NCBI RefSeq assembly: GCF_016862195.1
Contig: NZ_BOMM01000012.1
Coordinates: 186,001-250,000, forward strand
Reading direction: 5' to 3'
DNA from: Paractinoplanes ferrugineus
GTDB taxonomy: Bacteria; Actinomycetota; Actinomycetes; Mycobacteriales; Micromonosporaceae
Length of the DNA: 64,000 nucleotides
Below the pieces are notes generated by a model. It saw only the letters and a list, made by a program, of their open reading frames with translations, ran no database searches and was not told the origin of the DNA. The position numbers and the translations under genes were made by a program. This document shows positions 18,340-26,803 of this stretch, in pieces. Position 1 is the stretch's first letter, and every line of letters begins with the position of its first letter.

Positions 18340-18731
18340 ACCGACCCTCCGTGTGAAGCGGAACACCGTTGTCCTGAACGAACGGTAACGTGCCGGACGC
18401 GCTCCGGGTAGTCGGCTCCGGCCAATTGAGATCACTTTGGGTGACCGAAACTGTATTCAGAGTGACTTCGCTATCTGTTCCTGCACCAATCACGGAGAGT
18501 GCGCAACGAGATCGCCGGTGAAAGGTAACGAATTCGGACATTAGCTGCGCAATACGGACCAGGAACTGTCAGGGAATTGCCGCTTCGACTTGTGGCTCGG
18601 CTGCCGTTTAGTTACCGTGGCTCCCGGCTGGCGAGCGGATTACACCGAACCGACAGCCCGGAAGGCCACCGATAACCCAGCGTTTCGGGTCCGGGAACCA
18701 CCGACGAATTGCCACTGACGGAGGGTTGTTC
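18340..18731. other. divergent promoter region, B12-binding gene / M23 gene
   Basis: A 392-bp gap without a credible gene. It contains the palindrome TCAC-N5-GTGA at 18432-18444, which fits the loose BldD consensus, and a long presumed leader before the peptidase. I found no riboswitch that satisfied a known consensus. Confidence 0.4.
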
Positions 18732-19469
18732 GTGCGCCAGCGCTTGTCGTCTGAGCCCGATCGGTATCGCGGTCGCCGCCGTGTACCCACCCCTCCCCGG
18801 AGCCGCTACGCGGTCGTCGTCACCTCCGCCTTCATCGGCGCCGGGGTCGTGGCGATCGGAGCCGCCTCCAACCTTCCCAACGCGAAGGACGTAAACCCCG
18901 AGGTTCTCCAGGGCCTCAAGAGCGCGCAGGTCGCCAACCAGGCCATCTCCGACCGCTCGACCGAGGAGAAGGCCTCCCGCAGCGAGGACCGCGGCGTCGC
19001 CAAGACCAACGTCAGCGCGGACGAAGCGACCGCCGACGTCTGGCTGCTGCCGCTCGACTCCTACACGTACAGCTCGCCGTTCGGCATCCGCTGGGGCCAG
19101 CTGCACGCCGGCATCGACCTGGCCGCCCCGGAGGGCCTGCCCTACAAGGCGGTCCACTCGGGCAAGGTGATCCAGGCCGGCTACTACGGCGGTTACGGCT
19201 ACGCGGTCACGGTGCAGAACGACGACGGCACCCAGGTCATCTACGCCCACTCCCGCCGCGTGCTGGTCAAGGTGGGCGAGCAGGTCAAGGCCGGTCAGGT
19301 CATCGGACAGGTCGGCAACACCGGCAACTCGTACGGCACGCACCTGCACCTCGAGATCCACGTCGACGGCCAGCCGGTCGACCCCATCCCGTTCCTGCGG
19401 GAGCGCGGCGTCGACATCAAGCTGCAGGTCGAGTCGATCTACGCGGGCATGGCCGCCGCCGCTTCCTGA
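18732..19469 (+). CDS. M23-family peptidoglycan peptidase
   Basis: A 245-residue membrane-anchored or exported endopeptidase. An arginine-rich start is followed by one hydrophobic segment (YAVVVTSAFIGAGVVAIGAA, residues ~29-48), then a polar stalk and the LytM/M23 domain. Zinc and catalytic motifs are GQLHAGIDLAAP (HxxxD), IYAHSRR and the HLHLEIH triplet near the C-terminus. GTG 18732 is chosen for GGAGG 7 bp upstream. In mycobacteria an M23 gene sits at the same place between pcrA and sucC. Likely substrate: peptide cross-bridges. Confidence 0.87.
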   Translation: MRQRLSSEPDRYRGRRRVPTPPRSRYAVVVTSAFIGAGVVAIGAASNLPNAKDVNPEVLQGLKSAQVANQAISDRSTEEKASRSEDRGVAKTNVSADEATADVWLLPLDSYTYSSPFGIRWGQLHAGIDLAAPEGLPYKAVHSGKVIQAGYYGGYGYAVTVQNDDGTQVIYAHSRRVLVKVGEQVKAGQVIGQVGNTGNSYGTHLHLEIHVDGQPVDPIPFLRERGVDIKLQVESIYAGMAAAAS

Positions 19470-19559
19470 TCCACCACTTCCGCCTTCCCGCTCAGGCACC
19501 TCCGAACCGGGCCGATCGGTCTCGTGTAGGGGTTTCTCGCCTGCCGGGAGGTCACGCGC

Positions 19560-20423
19560 GTGCCGAAGTCAGCCGTCGGACGCCACCGCAAGGACAACCA
19601 GCATGCCCTGCCGCCGACCGACACGGCCGGCTCTTTCCCCCTGCCCGACCTAGCCCGGCACCGGCGAGCCGGTGGCTTGCGGCAGCCGGGCGACCCACGG
19701 CGTAGGCGGACTGCCGCGCTGGCCGCCGCCCTCGGGACGGCGCTGATCACCGGGATCGTGGGCGGCACGGCCGCGGCGGCCGACGCCCGGCACCACCGCC
19801 TCCAGCCGGCTCCGCCGGACCCGGCACCCGTGGCCGTCCAGAACGATCCGGCCGACGTCGACGCGGTGCCCCCCGAAGTGCTCCGCGAACTGGGCGCCGG
19901 GGCCTTCGCGGGGCGCGGCCAGGGACCCGTCGCCCGCGGTTCGGTGCTCGCCGGGGGGATCGGTGCTGAGGGCGTACGCCGCAAATCGCGACCGCCGGCC
20001 CCCGTCCCCGCCGCCGCCGGCACCGCCTGGGTGAGCCCCAACCCGACCGCGCGGGTGACCTCGTGCTTCGGGCCACGCTGGGGACGGATCCACGAGGGTG
20101 TCGACATGGCCGCCCCGGACGGCACACCGATCGTCGCGGCCGGGACCGGGGTGGTCGTGCGCGCCGGCGTCGAACAGGGCTACGGCAACGCGGTGCTGAT
20201 CGACCACGGCGACGGCTGGCTCACCCATTACGGGCACATGTCGGTGCTCGTCGTGGTGCCCGGCCAGCGCGTCGTCGCCGGTCAGCAGATCGGCAACGAG
20301 GGCTCGACCGGCCACTCCACCGGGCCGCACCTGCATTTCGAGGTGCACCAGGGCTTCTACCAGAACCCGGTGGAGCCGACCCGGTGGATGCGTGCGCACG
20401 GGGTGGACATCCCCGGCTGCTGA
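19560..20423 (+). CDS. second M23-family peptidase
   Basis: A 287-residue paralogue of the preceding gene. It has a basic N-terminus, a hydrophobic segment (LAAALGTALITGIVGGTAAAA, residues ~54-74), a proline/alanine-rich linker, and an M23 domain with RIHEGVDMAAP, HYGHMSVL and the zinc-binding HLHFEVH. A single Cys before the domain (TSCFGPRWG) is common in actinobacterial members. GTG start with GGGAGG upstream. It is 90 bp after the first M23 gene; its stop lies one base from that of convergent pcrA, with no terminator between. Confidence 0.86.
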   Translation: MPKSAVGRHRKDNQHALPPTDTAGSFPLPDLARHRRAGGLRQPGDPRRRRTAALAAALGTALITGIVGGTAAAADARHHRLQPAPPDPAPVAVQNDPADVDAVPPEVLRELGAGAFAGRGQGPVARGSVLAGGIGAEGVRRKSRPPAPVPAAAGTAWVSPNPTARVTSCFGPRWGRIHEGVDMAAPDGTPIVAAGTGVVVRAGVEQGYGNAVLIDHGDGWLTHYGHMSVLVVVPGQRVVAGQQIGNEGSTGHSTGPHLHFEVHQGFYQNPVEPTRWMRAHGVDIPGC

Positions 20424-20424
20424 C

Positions 20425-22863
20425 CTAGATCTTCTCGATCGGGGCGTGCCGCAGGATCAGCCACATCACCTGGTCGCCGAAGTCGATCTGGGCCCGGGCG
20501 CCCGGACCCTGGCCCTCGACGGCGACGACCCGGCCCAGGCCGTACCTCTGATGGTTGACCCGTTCGCCGACCGCGACCTTCGGCGCCTGCGGCAGCTCGC
20601 TCGCCGTGGCGAGCTTGCTGGCGTCGATGCCGAGCCGGCTCGCCAGCTGCTGTGCCTTGGGCGTACCCCCGGCGAAGCCACCGCCGCGGCCGCGATCGCC
20701 GCCGGCCCGGCCCCCCACCCCGCCGCCGGTGCCCGACCAGGACGTGTAGTTGCCGGCGGTGCGCTCCCAGCGGATCAGCTCGGGCGGCAACTCGTCGGTG
20801 AAGCGGGACGGCGGGTTGTACTGCGGCTGACCCCACGCGCCGCGCGTCACCGCCCGGGAGAGGTAGAGGCGCTGCCGGGCGCGGGTGATCCCGACGTACG
20901 CCAGCCTTCGCTCCTCCTCGAGCTCGGAGTTGTCCCCGAGCGCACGCATGTGCGGGAAGACGCCGTCCTCCAGCCCGGTCAGGAACACCACCGGGAACTC
21001 CAGGCCCTTGGCCGTGTGCAGGGTCATCAGCGTGACCACGCCCTGGTTGTCGGGGTCGTCGTCGGGCAGTTGATCGGCGTCGGCGACCAGTGCCACCTGC
21101 TCGAGGAAACCGGCGAGGGTGGCCGACTCGTCCTGCCCCTCCACGCGTTCGGTGTATTCGCGGGCGACGCTGACCAGCTCCTGAAGGTTCTCCACCCGGC
21201 CCTGGTCCTGCGGGTCGATGCTCTCCTCAAGCTCGCTGAGCAGGCCCGACCGCTGCAGAACGGCCTCGAGGACCTCCTCCGGCGGACTCGTCAGGGACAT
21301 CACCCGCAGCTCGTCGAGGAGCCGCACGAAGTCGTTTATCGAGTTGACCGCGCGGGTCGCGATGCCCGGCGCGTCCTTGGCGTGCCGCAGCGCCTGGCCG
21401 AACGAGATGCGCTCGCGCGAGGCCAACGCCTCGACGCACGCCTCGGCCCGGTCGCCGATGCCGCGCTTGGGGGTGTTCAGCACCCGCCGGATGCTCACCG
21501 TGTCGTCGTCGTTGACCACCGCGCGCAGGTAGCCCAGCGCGTCACGGACCTCCTTGCGCTCGTAGAAGCGCACCCCGCCGACCACCTTGTAGGGCAGGCC
21601 GACCCGGATGAACACCTCCTCGAACACCCGGGACTGCGCATTCGTGCGGTAGAAGACGGCGACGTCACCGGGGCGCACGTCCTCCCGGTCGTGCAGCCGG
21701 TCGATCTCGCGGGCCACCCAGTCGGCCTCGGCGTGCTCGGTGTCGGCCACGTAACCGACGATCTGCTCGCCGGCGCCCTGGTCACTCCACAACCGCTTGG
21801 GCTTGCGCGACGTGTTGCGGTCGATCACCGCGTTGGCCGCCGACAGGATCGTCTGGGTCGACCGGTAGTTCTGCTCGAGCAGAATCGTGCGCGCGTCGGG
21901 ATAGTCCCGCTCGAACTCCAGGATGTTGCGGATCGTCGCGCCCCGGAATGCGTAGATCGACTGGTCGGCGTCACCCACCACGCACAGCTCACCCGGCTCG
22001 ACCTCGCCGCCCGGCTCCCCCACCAGCTCCTTGACCAGCGTGTATTGCGCGTGGTTGGTGTCCTGGTATTCGTCGACCATCACGTGCCGGAACCGTCGCC
22101 GATAAGCCTCGGCCACATGTGGGTGCGACTGGAAGAGGTGCACCGTGGTCATGATGATGTCGTCGAAGTCGAGGGCGTGCGCCTCTTTCAAACGACGCTG
22201 ATACAACTCGTACGCCTCGCCGAGCGCCCGCTCGTTGGGCCCCTTGGCGCCGGCCTTGAACTCCTCGGGCTCGACCAGCTCGTTCTTCAGGTTGGACACC
22301 TGCGCCGCCAGACCGCGCGCGGTGTAACGCTTCGGGTCGAGGTCGAGCTCGCGGATCACCAACTGCATGAGTCGCCGCGAGTCGTCCGCGTCGTAGATCG
22401 AGAACGTCGACTTGAGCCCGGCATGGTCGTGCTCCGCCCGCAGGATGCGCACGCAGGCCGAGTGGAAGGTCGACACCCACATGAGCCGTGCCCGGGGGCC
22501 GACGAGCTGGGCGACCCGCTCCTTCATCTCCCCGGCGGCCTTGTTGGTGAACGTGATCGCGATGATCTCGCCCGGGTGCACGTCGCGCTCGGCCAGCAGG
22601 TAGGCGATGCGATGCGTCAGCACCCTGGTCTTGCCCGAGCCGGCCCCGGCCACGATCAGCAGCGGCGACCCGGAATGGGTGACCGCGTCGCGCTGCGGCC
22701 CGTTGAGCCCGACGAGCAGCGCCTCGGGGTCGAGACGGCGAGCGGGGGCCCGCTTCGGCGCCTCGTGCTCGCGCACCGGGGGCATGGCCGCCCGCACCGG
22801 GGGCATGGCAAAGAGGCCTTCGGAAGTCGGAGGCACCGGCGGGGTTTTGGGTGAAGGTCGCAT
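20425..22863 (-). CDS. pcrA: ATP-dependent DNA helicase PcrA/UvrD1
   Basis: An 812-residue superfamily 1A 3'-5' helicase in DNA repair and removal of protein roadblocks. Motifs in order: LNGPQRDAV (Q motif), VAGAGSGKTRVL (Walker A), ITFTNKAAGEM (Ia), VDEYQDTNHAQY (II), VGDADQSIYAFRGA (III), EQNYRSTQTIL (IV), MTLHTAKGLEFPVVF (V) and YVGITRARQRLYL (VI). The C-terminus (VNHQRYGLGRVVAVEG) is the tudor-like RNA-polymerase-binding domain of PcrA. ATG 22863 is used; the ribosome site is weak. The extreme N-terminus has a short MPPVRAA/MPPVRE duplication from a 21-bp repeat. Confidence 0.93.
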   Translation of the reverse strand: MRPSPKTPPVPPTSEGLFAMPPVRAAMPPVREHEAPKRAPARRLDPEALLVGLNGPQRDAVTHSGSPLLIVAGAGSGKTRVLTHRIAYLLAERDVHPGEIIAITFTNKAAGEMKERVAQLVGPRARLMWVSTFHSACVRILRAEHDHAGLKSTFSIYDADDSRRLMQLVIRELDLDPKRYTARGLAAQVSNLKNELVEPEEFKAGAKGPNERALGEAYELYQRRLKEAHALDFDDIIMTTVHLFQSHPHVAEAYRRRFRHVMVDEYQDTNHAQYTLVKELVGEPGGEVEPGELCVVGDADQSIYAFRGATIRNILEFERDYPDARTILLEQNYRSTQTILSAANAVIDRNTSRKPKRLWSDQGAGEQIVGYVADTEHAEADWVAREIDRLHDREDVRPGDVAVFYRTNAQSRVFEEVFIRVGLPYKVVGGVRFYERKEVRDALGYLRAVVNDDDTVSIRRVLNTPKRGIGDRAEACVEALASRERISFGQALRHAKDAPGIATRAVNSINDFVRLLDELRVMSLTSPPEEVLEAVLQRSGLLSELEESIDPQDQGRVENLQELVSVAREYTERVEGQDESATLAGFLEQVALVADADQLPDDDPDNQGVVTLMTLHTAKGLEFPVVFLTGLEDGVFPHMRALGDNSELEEERRLAYVGITRARQRLYLSRAVTRGAWGQPQYNPPSRFTDELPPELIRWERTAGNYTSWSGTGGGVGGRAGGDRGRGGGFAGGTPKAQQLASRLGIDASKLATASELPQAPKVAVGERVNHQRYGLGRVVAVEGQGPGARAQIDFGDQVMWLILRHAPIEKI

Positions 22864-23004
22864 CGCGCTGGCAAGTCTAGGCCCACCCACCGACAAGAAT
22901 GCCGAGCCACCGACGCGCGTATGCCAATCCTCTCGTCGCGGGGGTGCGACCGAAACGAGCGTCTGTTTCACTCACTGCACAGGCGGTCGGCCGAGGAGGC
23001 GCGG

Positions 23005-24198
23005 GTGCGGGATGTCACTACGACGCACGACCGGGTCCGGCACATCGGCGGTTTCGTCCTGGCCGTGGTCGTGGCCATCACCGTCGCCTCACTAGTCACC
23101 GATCCGGACGACCCCGCGCAAGTGATCCCGGCCGGCGCCGCCGTCGCCGGTCCGCCGGACCCGATCGAGCAACTCCTGACCGCCCAGGCCACCGCGCTTA
23201 CCCGGGGGGATCAGACCGGCTGGCTGAAACCGGTCGCCCCGTCTCTGCGGAAGCGCTACCTCGATCTGTTCCGCTCGCTGCGAGCTCTGCACGTGACCAC
23301 GGTGGACTATCGGATCACCACCCGGCGGCAGCCGACCGTGCAGGTCGAGCTGTCGTACTGCTTCGTCGGGGCGCGCTGCCCGAAGGACGGACCGAAGATC
23401 GCCCAGAAATTGACGATCAAGTCCAATGTGATCGTGGTGGAGGCGGCGGCCGACCGCCCCACCGATCTCCAGCCGACCCCGTGGGAGTCCGGCGATCTCG
23501 TCTTCGCCCAGGGCAAGCGGGTCACGGTCGGCGCCCCGCCGGCACTGAGGTCACGGCTCAAGGAGATCACCAAGATCGCCGACAGCGCGGCCGTCGTCGA
23601 CGATCGGTTCGCCGCCTACGCCGGCAACCGCCAGCCGCGATACCGCCTGTTCCTCGCCACCGAGAAGCTCTGGCGCAGCTGGTACGGCGGCAAGGCGACC
23701 AACTGGGCGGTCGGCTACATGCAGCCGCTGGGTGCGGCGGGCGCCGACGTGGTGATCAATCCCGGCCGGCTGACGACGACCGCCGCCCTCCGCGAGGTGA
23801 TCCAACACGAACTCGGCCACGTCGCCACGATCGCCGGGGTAACTTCGCGGCACGAAGACATGTGGCTGGTCGAAGGGGTCGCCGAATACATCGGTTCGCA
23901 GCCGCGGCGGGCCTACGACACCTACAACCGGGAGGCGCTGACCAAGCCGAAGGCGCTCGCCGCCCGCCCGCTTCGCGACGGTGCCGACGACGACGAGGTG
24001 GCCGCCTTCTACGCGCAGGGTCACTTCGCGGTGGACTGCCTGGTCACGGCTTTCGGCGAGCCACGTGCGATGGAGTTCGTACGCCAGCGGCTGCGCCTGT
24101 CGCTGTCGCTGGACGACGCCTCGCGCAGCGCGTTCGGTACCGATTTCCGGCATGTCACCACAACGTGTGTCGATTGGATGTCCCACCAGGTCGGGTAG
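23005..24198 (+). CDS. membrane-anchored HELGH zinc metallopeptidase-like protein
   Basis: A 397-residue protein with one N-terminal membrane helix (FVLAVVVAITVASLV), a middle domain rich in beta structure (about 60-190) resembling an NTF2/SnoaL-like fold, and a C-terminal gluzincin-type domain. The catalytic motif is IQHELGHVATIAG with a downstream glutamate ligand in WLVEGVAEYIG; overall it is like the Peptidase MA-like family. GTG 23005 is preceded by GAGGAGG at 5 bp and is preferred to the longer ATG start. The active site should be outside the membrane. Substrate unknown. It is divergent from pcrA. Confidence 0.72.
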   Translation: MRDVTTTHDRVRHIGGFVLAVVVAITVASLVTDPDDPAQVIPAGAAVAGPPDPIEQLLTAQATALTRGDQTGWLKPVAPSLRKRYLDLFRSLRALHVTTVDYRITTRRQPTVQVELSYCFVGARCPKDGPKIAQKLTIKSNVIVVEAAADRPTDLQPTPWESGDLVFAQGKRVTVGAPPALRSRLKEITKIADSAAVVDDRFAAYAGNRQPRYRLFLATEKLWRSWYGGKATNWAVGYMQPLGAAGADVVINPGRLTTTAALREVIQHELGHVATIAGVTSRHEDMWLVEGVAEYIGSQPRRAYDTYNREALTKPKALAARPLRDGADDDEVAAFYAQGHFAVDCLVTAFGEPRAMEFVRQRLRLSLSLDDASRSAFGTDFRHVTTTCVDWMSHQVG

Positions 24199-24306
24199 CC
24201 GACCAGCAACAGAGTTGTCACCTGAACGTTGTGGCGCTCACCAGCTTCTATACGCGAAGCTGACGGACATTGATCGACCGTTAACCCTGATCGGGAGCCT
24301 GCATAC

Positions 24307-26139
24307 ATGAACCGGTTGCTGCGCCACCTGGCCGCACCCGCCCTCGCCCTGGCCGTCGTGGCCGCCCTGCCGATCGCCCGGAAGGCGGAAACGGCAGGCC
24401 CACCGGCCGAGTTCCAACCGGTGAGCGTTTCCTACGGCACGCCGCTCGGCGCCAAGGTCGTCAAGGGCCAGTTCCTGAGCTACAACGACTTCCACGGCGC
24501 GATCGACCCGCCCAGTGGCAGCGGTGCGGTGGTCAACGCGTCCGGCACCAGCACCCCGGCCGGTGGCGTCGAATATCTCGCGACGTACCTCAAGAAGCTG
24601 CGCGCCGAGGCGAAGGCCGACGGCCGCTCCACCCTGACCGTCGGCGCCGGGGACCTCGTCGGCGCGACCCCGCTGGTCAGCGCCGCGTTCCACGACGAAC
24701 CCACGATCGAGCTGATGAACCAGGTCGGCCTGCAGGTCAGCTCGGTGGGCAACCACGAGTTCGACGAGGGTGTGGCCGAGTTGATCCGCCTCCAGCGCGG
24801 CGGCTGCCACCCGACCGACGGCTGCCAGGACGGCGACCCGTTCCGCGGCGCCAAGTTCACCTACCTGGCGGCCAACACGATCGACAACAAGACCGGGCTG
24901 CCGATCCTCCCGCCGATCGACATCAAGTTCGTCAACGGTGAGCCGGTCGGCTTCATCGGCATGACGCTCGAGGGCACGGCCGGCATCGTCAACCCGGCGG
25001 GCATCAAGAACGTCCACTTCACCGGCGAGGTCGCAACCGCCAACAAGTGGAGCAACCTGCTCAAGCTGTTCGGCGTCAAGGCGCAGGTGCTGCTGCTGCA
25101 CCAGGGCGGCGCGCAGGGCACGGCGACCCCGACCCCCGGCGTCTCCGACTGCCTCAACTTCACCGGGCCGGTCGTCGACATCGTCAAGGGCCTCAACCCG
25201 GAGATCGGCCTGGTCGTCTCCGGCCACACCCACCGGTTCTACACCTGCTCACTGCCCAACAAGAGCGGCACGAGCGTCGTCACCAGCGCCGGCACCAACG
25301 GCCAGCTGATCACCGACATCGACTACTCGATCGACCGGCGCAGCGGCCGGTTCGCCGAGATCACCGCGCGCAACGTGATCGTGGAGAACGGCGTCTCCGA
25401 CGGTGCCGGCGGTTGGAAGAAGGACGCGGCCGGCGTCTACCTGAAGAACCCGGACACGGTCGACAAGGACGCCAAGAAGATCGCTGACAAATACCGTACG
25501 GCGGTCGCACCGATCGCCAACAAGGTCGTCGGCAAGATCACGGCGGACATCACCCGCACCCCCACCCCGGCCGGCGAGACCCCGCTCGGGGACGTGATCG
25601 CCGACGCCCAGCTGGCGTACACCAAGTCGGCCGGCGCCCAGATCGCCCTGATGAACCCGGGCGGCATCCGGGCCGACTTCGACGCCGAGGCAGCGGCCGG
25701 TGGCGAAGCGGTCGGCGAGATCACGTACGGCGAGGCGTTCACCGTCCAGCCGTTCAACAACCTGGTCGTCACCCAGACGTTCACCGGCGCCCAGCTCAAG
25801 GACGTGCTCGAGCAGCAGTTCGCCGGCTACAAGGGCCAGACCACCGGGAAGACGCTGCAGGTCTCCGCCGGTCTGACCTACACGTGGAGCGCCTCGGCCC
25901 CGCTGGGCTCGAAGATCAGCGAGCTGAAACTGAACGGTACGGCCATCGACCCGGCCACCAACTACCTCGTCACGACGAACGACTTCCTGGCCAACGGCGG
26001 CGACGGGTTCTCCGTCCTGAACACCGGCACAGGTCGCGTCACGGCACCGGGCTTCGACATCGATGCCCTGGTCGCCTACCTGGGTGCCGGCGCCCCGGTC
26101 GCCCCGGGTGACACGAAGCGGATCAGCACCATCGCCTGA
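24307..26139 (+). CDS. secreted 5'-nucleotidase / bifunctional metallophosphatase
   Basis: A 610-residue UshA-type enzyme with a signal peptide (LLRHLAAPALALAVVAALP). The N-terminal calcineurin-like phosphoesterase domain has FLSYNDFHGAID, GAGDLVGATP, VGNHEFDEG, LLLHQGG and VVSGHTHRFY, which bind two metals. The C-terminal 5'-nucleotidase domain has MNPGGIRADFD and TNDFLANGGDGF for nucleotide binding. It probably recovers phosphate and nucleosides from extracellular nucleotides. Pairs of cysteines (CHPTDGC) may form disulfides outside the cell. No classical Pho box was found upstream. Confidence 0.88.
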   Translation: MNRLLRHLAAPALALAVVAALPIARKAETAGPPAEFQPVSVSYGTPLGAKVVKGQFLSYNDFHGAIDPPSGSGAVVNASGTSTPAGGVEYLATYLKKLRAEAKADGRSTLTVGAGDLVGATPLVSAAFHDEPTIELMNQVGLQVSSVGNHEFDEGVAELIRLQRGGCHPTDGCQDGDPFRGAKFTYLAANTIDNKTGLPILPPIDIKFVNGEPVGFIGMTLEGTAGIVNPAGIKNVHFTGEVATANKWSNLLKLFGVKAQVLLLHQGGAQGTATPTPGVSDCLNFTGPVVDIVKGLNPEIGLVVSGHTHRFYTCSLPNKSGTSVVTSAGTNGQLITDIDYSIDRRSGRFAEITARNVIVENGVSDGAGGWKKDAAGVYLKNPDTVDKDAKKIADKYRTAVAPIANKVVGKITADITRTPTPAGETPLGDVIADAQLAYTKSAGAQIALMNPGGIRADFDAEAAAGGEAVGEITYGEAFTVQPFNNLVVTQTFTGAQLKDVLEQQFAGYKGQTTGKTLQVSAGLTYTWSASAPLGSKISELKLNGTAIDPATNYLVTTNDFLANGGDGFSVLNTGTGRVTAPGFDIDALVAYLGAGAPVAPGDTKRISTIA

Positions 26140-26154
26140 GCAAACGGACAAAAA

Positions 26155-26204
26155 CCCCGTCCCACGGATCGGACTGTTTCCTTGCGGTCCGGTTCGGGAC
26201 GGGG
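26155..26204. terminator. hairpin after the nucleotidase, with a T5 run on the minus strand
   Basis: Stem CCCCGTCCC / GGGACGGGG plus an inner GGAC...GTCC stem. Read on the minus strand it is followed at once by TTTTT (26154-26150), a canonical intrinsic terminator; on the plus strand it can still terminate the nucleotidase message. Confidence 0.65.
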
Positions 26205-26214
26205 GCATACTCGC

Positions 26215-26242
26215 ATCGTGATTCAGCGGGCACGATTTTTTT
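26215..26242 (+). terminator. canonical intrinsic terminator with T7
   Basis: Stem ATCGTG / CACGAT with a 10-nt loop, followed by seven T residues (26236-26242). T-runs of this length are rare in the rest of the window. Confidence 0.65.
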
Positions 26243-26243
26243 A

Positions 26244-26272
26244 CTACGGCACCGGAAGTCCGGCAGCCGTAG
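26244..26272. other. bulged hairpin in non-coding DNA
   Basis: CTACGGC / GCCGTAG outer stem and CCGG-AAGT-CCGG inner stem separated by one- and two-base bulges, starting directly after the T7 run. It may be part of a structured RNA together with its neighbours. Confidence 0.45.
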
Positions 26273-26298
26273 GCCTCGTCTGAACGACAGACCTACTT

Positions 26299-26328
26299 CA
26301 AGCCCCGGGCTTCCCAGCCCGGGGCTTG
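26299..26328. terminator. 13-bp perfect hairpin before the chorismate mutase gene
   Basis: Stem CAAGCCCCGGGCT / AGCCCGGGGCTTG with a TCCC loop, ending 52 bp before the chorismate mutase ATG. It can act as a terminator or as a leader attenuator. Confidence 0.6.
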
Positions 26329-26379
26329 ATGCTTGTCCGGGCCGGGTCGACCGGGACGCGAGCACCCGAGGAGCAGAGG

Positions 26380-26670
26380 ATGACCGCCGACGTGGTGGAC
26401 CAGACGACCGGTGCGGGCGAGCCCTTGGCCGCCGACGAGATCCGTGCCATGCGTGAACGCATCGACGAGATCGACCAGACCATCATCGACCTGTGGCTCG
26501 AACGAGCCCGCATCTCCCAGTCCGTCGGCCGCACCCGCATCGCCAGCGGCGGCACCCGCCTCGTCCTGTCCCGCGAACGCGAGATCGTGGAACGCTTCCG
26601 CGAAGCCCTGGGCCCCGACGGCACCCAGATCGCCCTGATGATCCTCCGCGCCGGCCGCGGCCCCTTGTAA
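26380..26670 (+). CDS. chorismate mutase (AroQ-type)
   Basis: A 96-residue AroQ-fold chorismate mutase that turns chorismate into prephenate for Phe/Tyr synthesis. The helix-1 motif IRAMRERIDEIDQTIIDLWLERARIS and the active-site segments SVGRTR and LVLSREREIVERFRE carry the expected Arg/Lys/Glu residues. It is a monofunctional short form with no prephenate dehydratase domain. ATG 26380 has GAGGAG about 6 bp upstream; the extra in-frame ATG at 26326 sits inside the region just after a hairpin. The gene is preceded by a hairpin-dense leader. Confidence 0.85.
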   Translation: MTADVVDQTTGAGEPLAADEIRAMRERIDEIDQTIIDLWLERARISQSVGRTRIASGGTRLVLSREREIVERFREALGPDGTQIALMILRAGRGPL

Positions 26671-26707
26671 CCCCCGGCCCCTCGCCGCCACCCCCACCCG
26701 CCACCGG

Positions 26708-26803
26708 TCGCACTGCCAGCGGCTCGCACTGCCAGCGGCTCGCACTGCCAGCGGCTCGCCCTGCCAGCGGCTCGCCCTGCCAGCGGCTCGCCCTGCCGCC
26801 GGT
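26708..26803. repeat. 16-bp tandem repeat (minisatellite)
   Basis: Units start at 26708, 26724, 26740, 26756 and 26772, with a degenerate sixth at 26788. The first three read TCGCACTGCCAGCGGC; the next two have CGCCC for CGCAC. It lies in the gap after chorismate mutase and encodes nothing convincing (16 is not a multiple of 3). Confidence 0.9.

Noticed and set aside
18540..18731. ydaO-type (c-di-AMP) riboswitch before the M23 gene
   Set aside because: Such riboswitches often precede actinobacterial cell-wall peptidases, and GGGAACCA occurs here, but the order and spacing of the conserved blocks I know do not fit. A covariance-model search would decide.
20392..22854. Very long plus-strand open frame opposite pcrA (about 820 codons)
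   Set aside because: Antisense shadow caused by high GC; no domain logic, Arg/Gly/His-rich composition, and pcrA on the other strand has every helicase motif.
24199..24306. PHO box upstream of the 5'-nucleotidase
   Set aside because: Two TCACC words are present but 20 bp apart rather than the 11-bp spacing of PhoP direct repeats.
26150..26330. 6C RNA or a tRNA in the structured non-coding segment
   Set aside because: No loops with six or more C residues as 6C RNA requires, and the GGTTCG-like word sits in a stem too short for a tRNA cloverleaf.
26708..26803. CRISPR array
   Set aside because: The units are 16 bp, directly abutting, with no spacers and no cas genes nearby.
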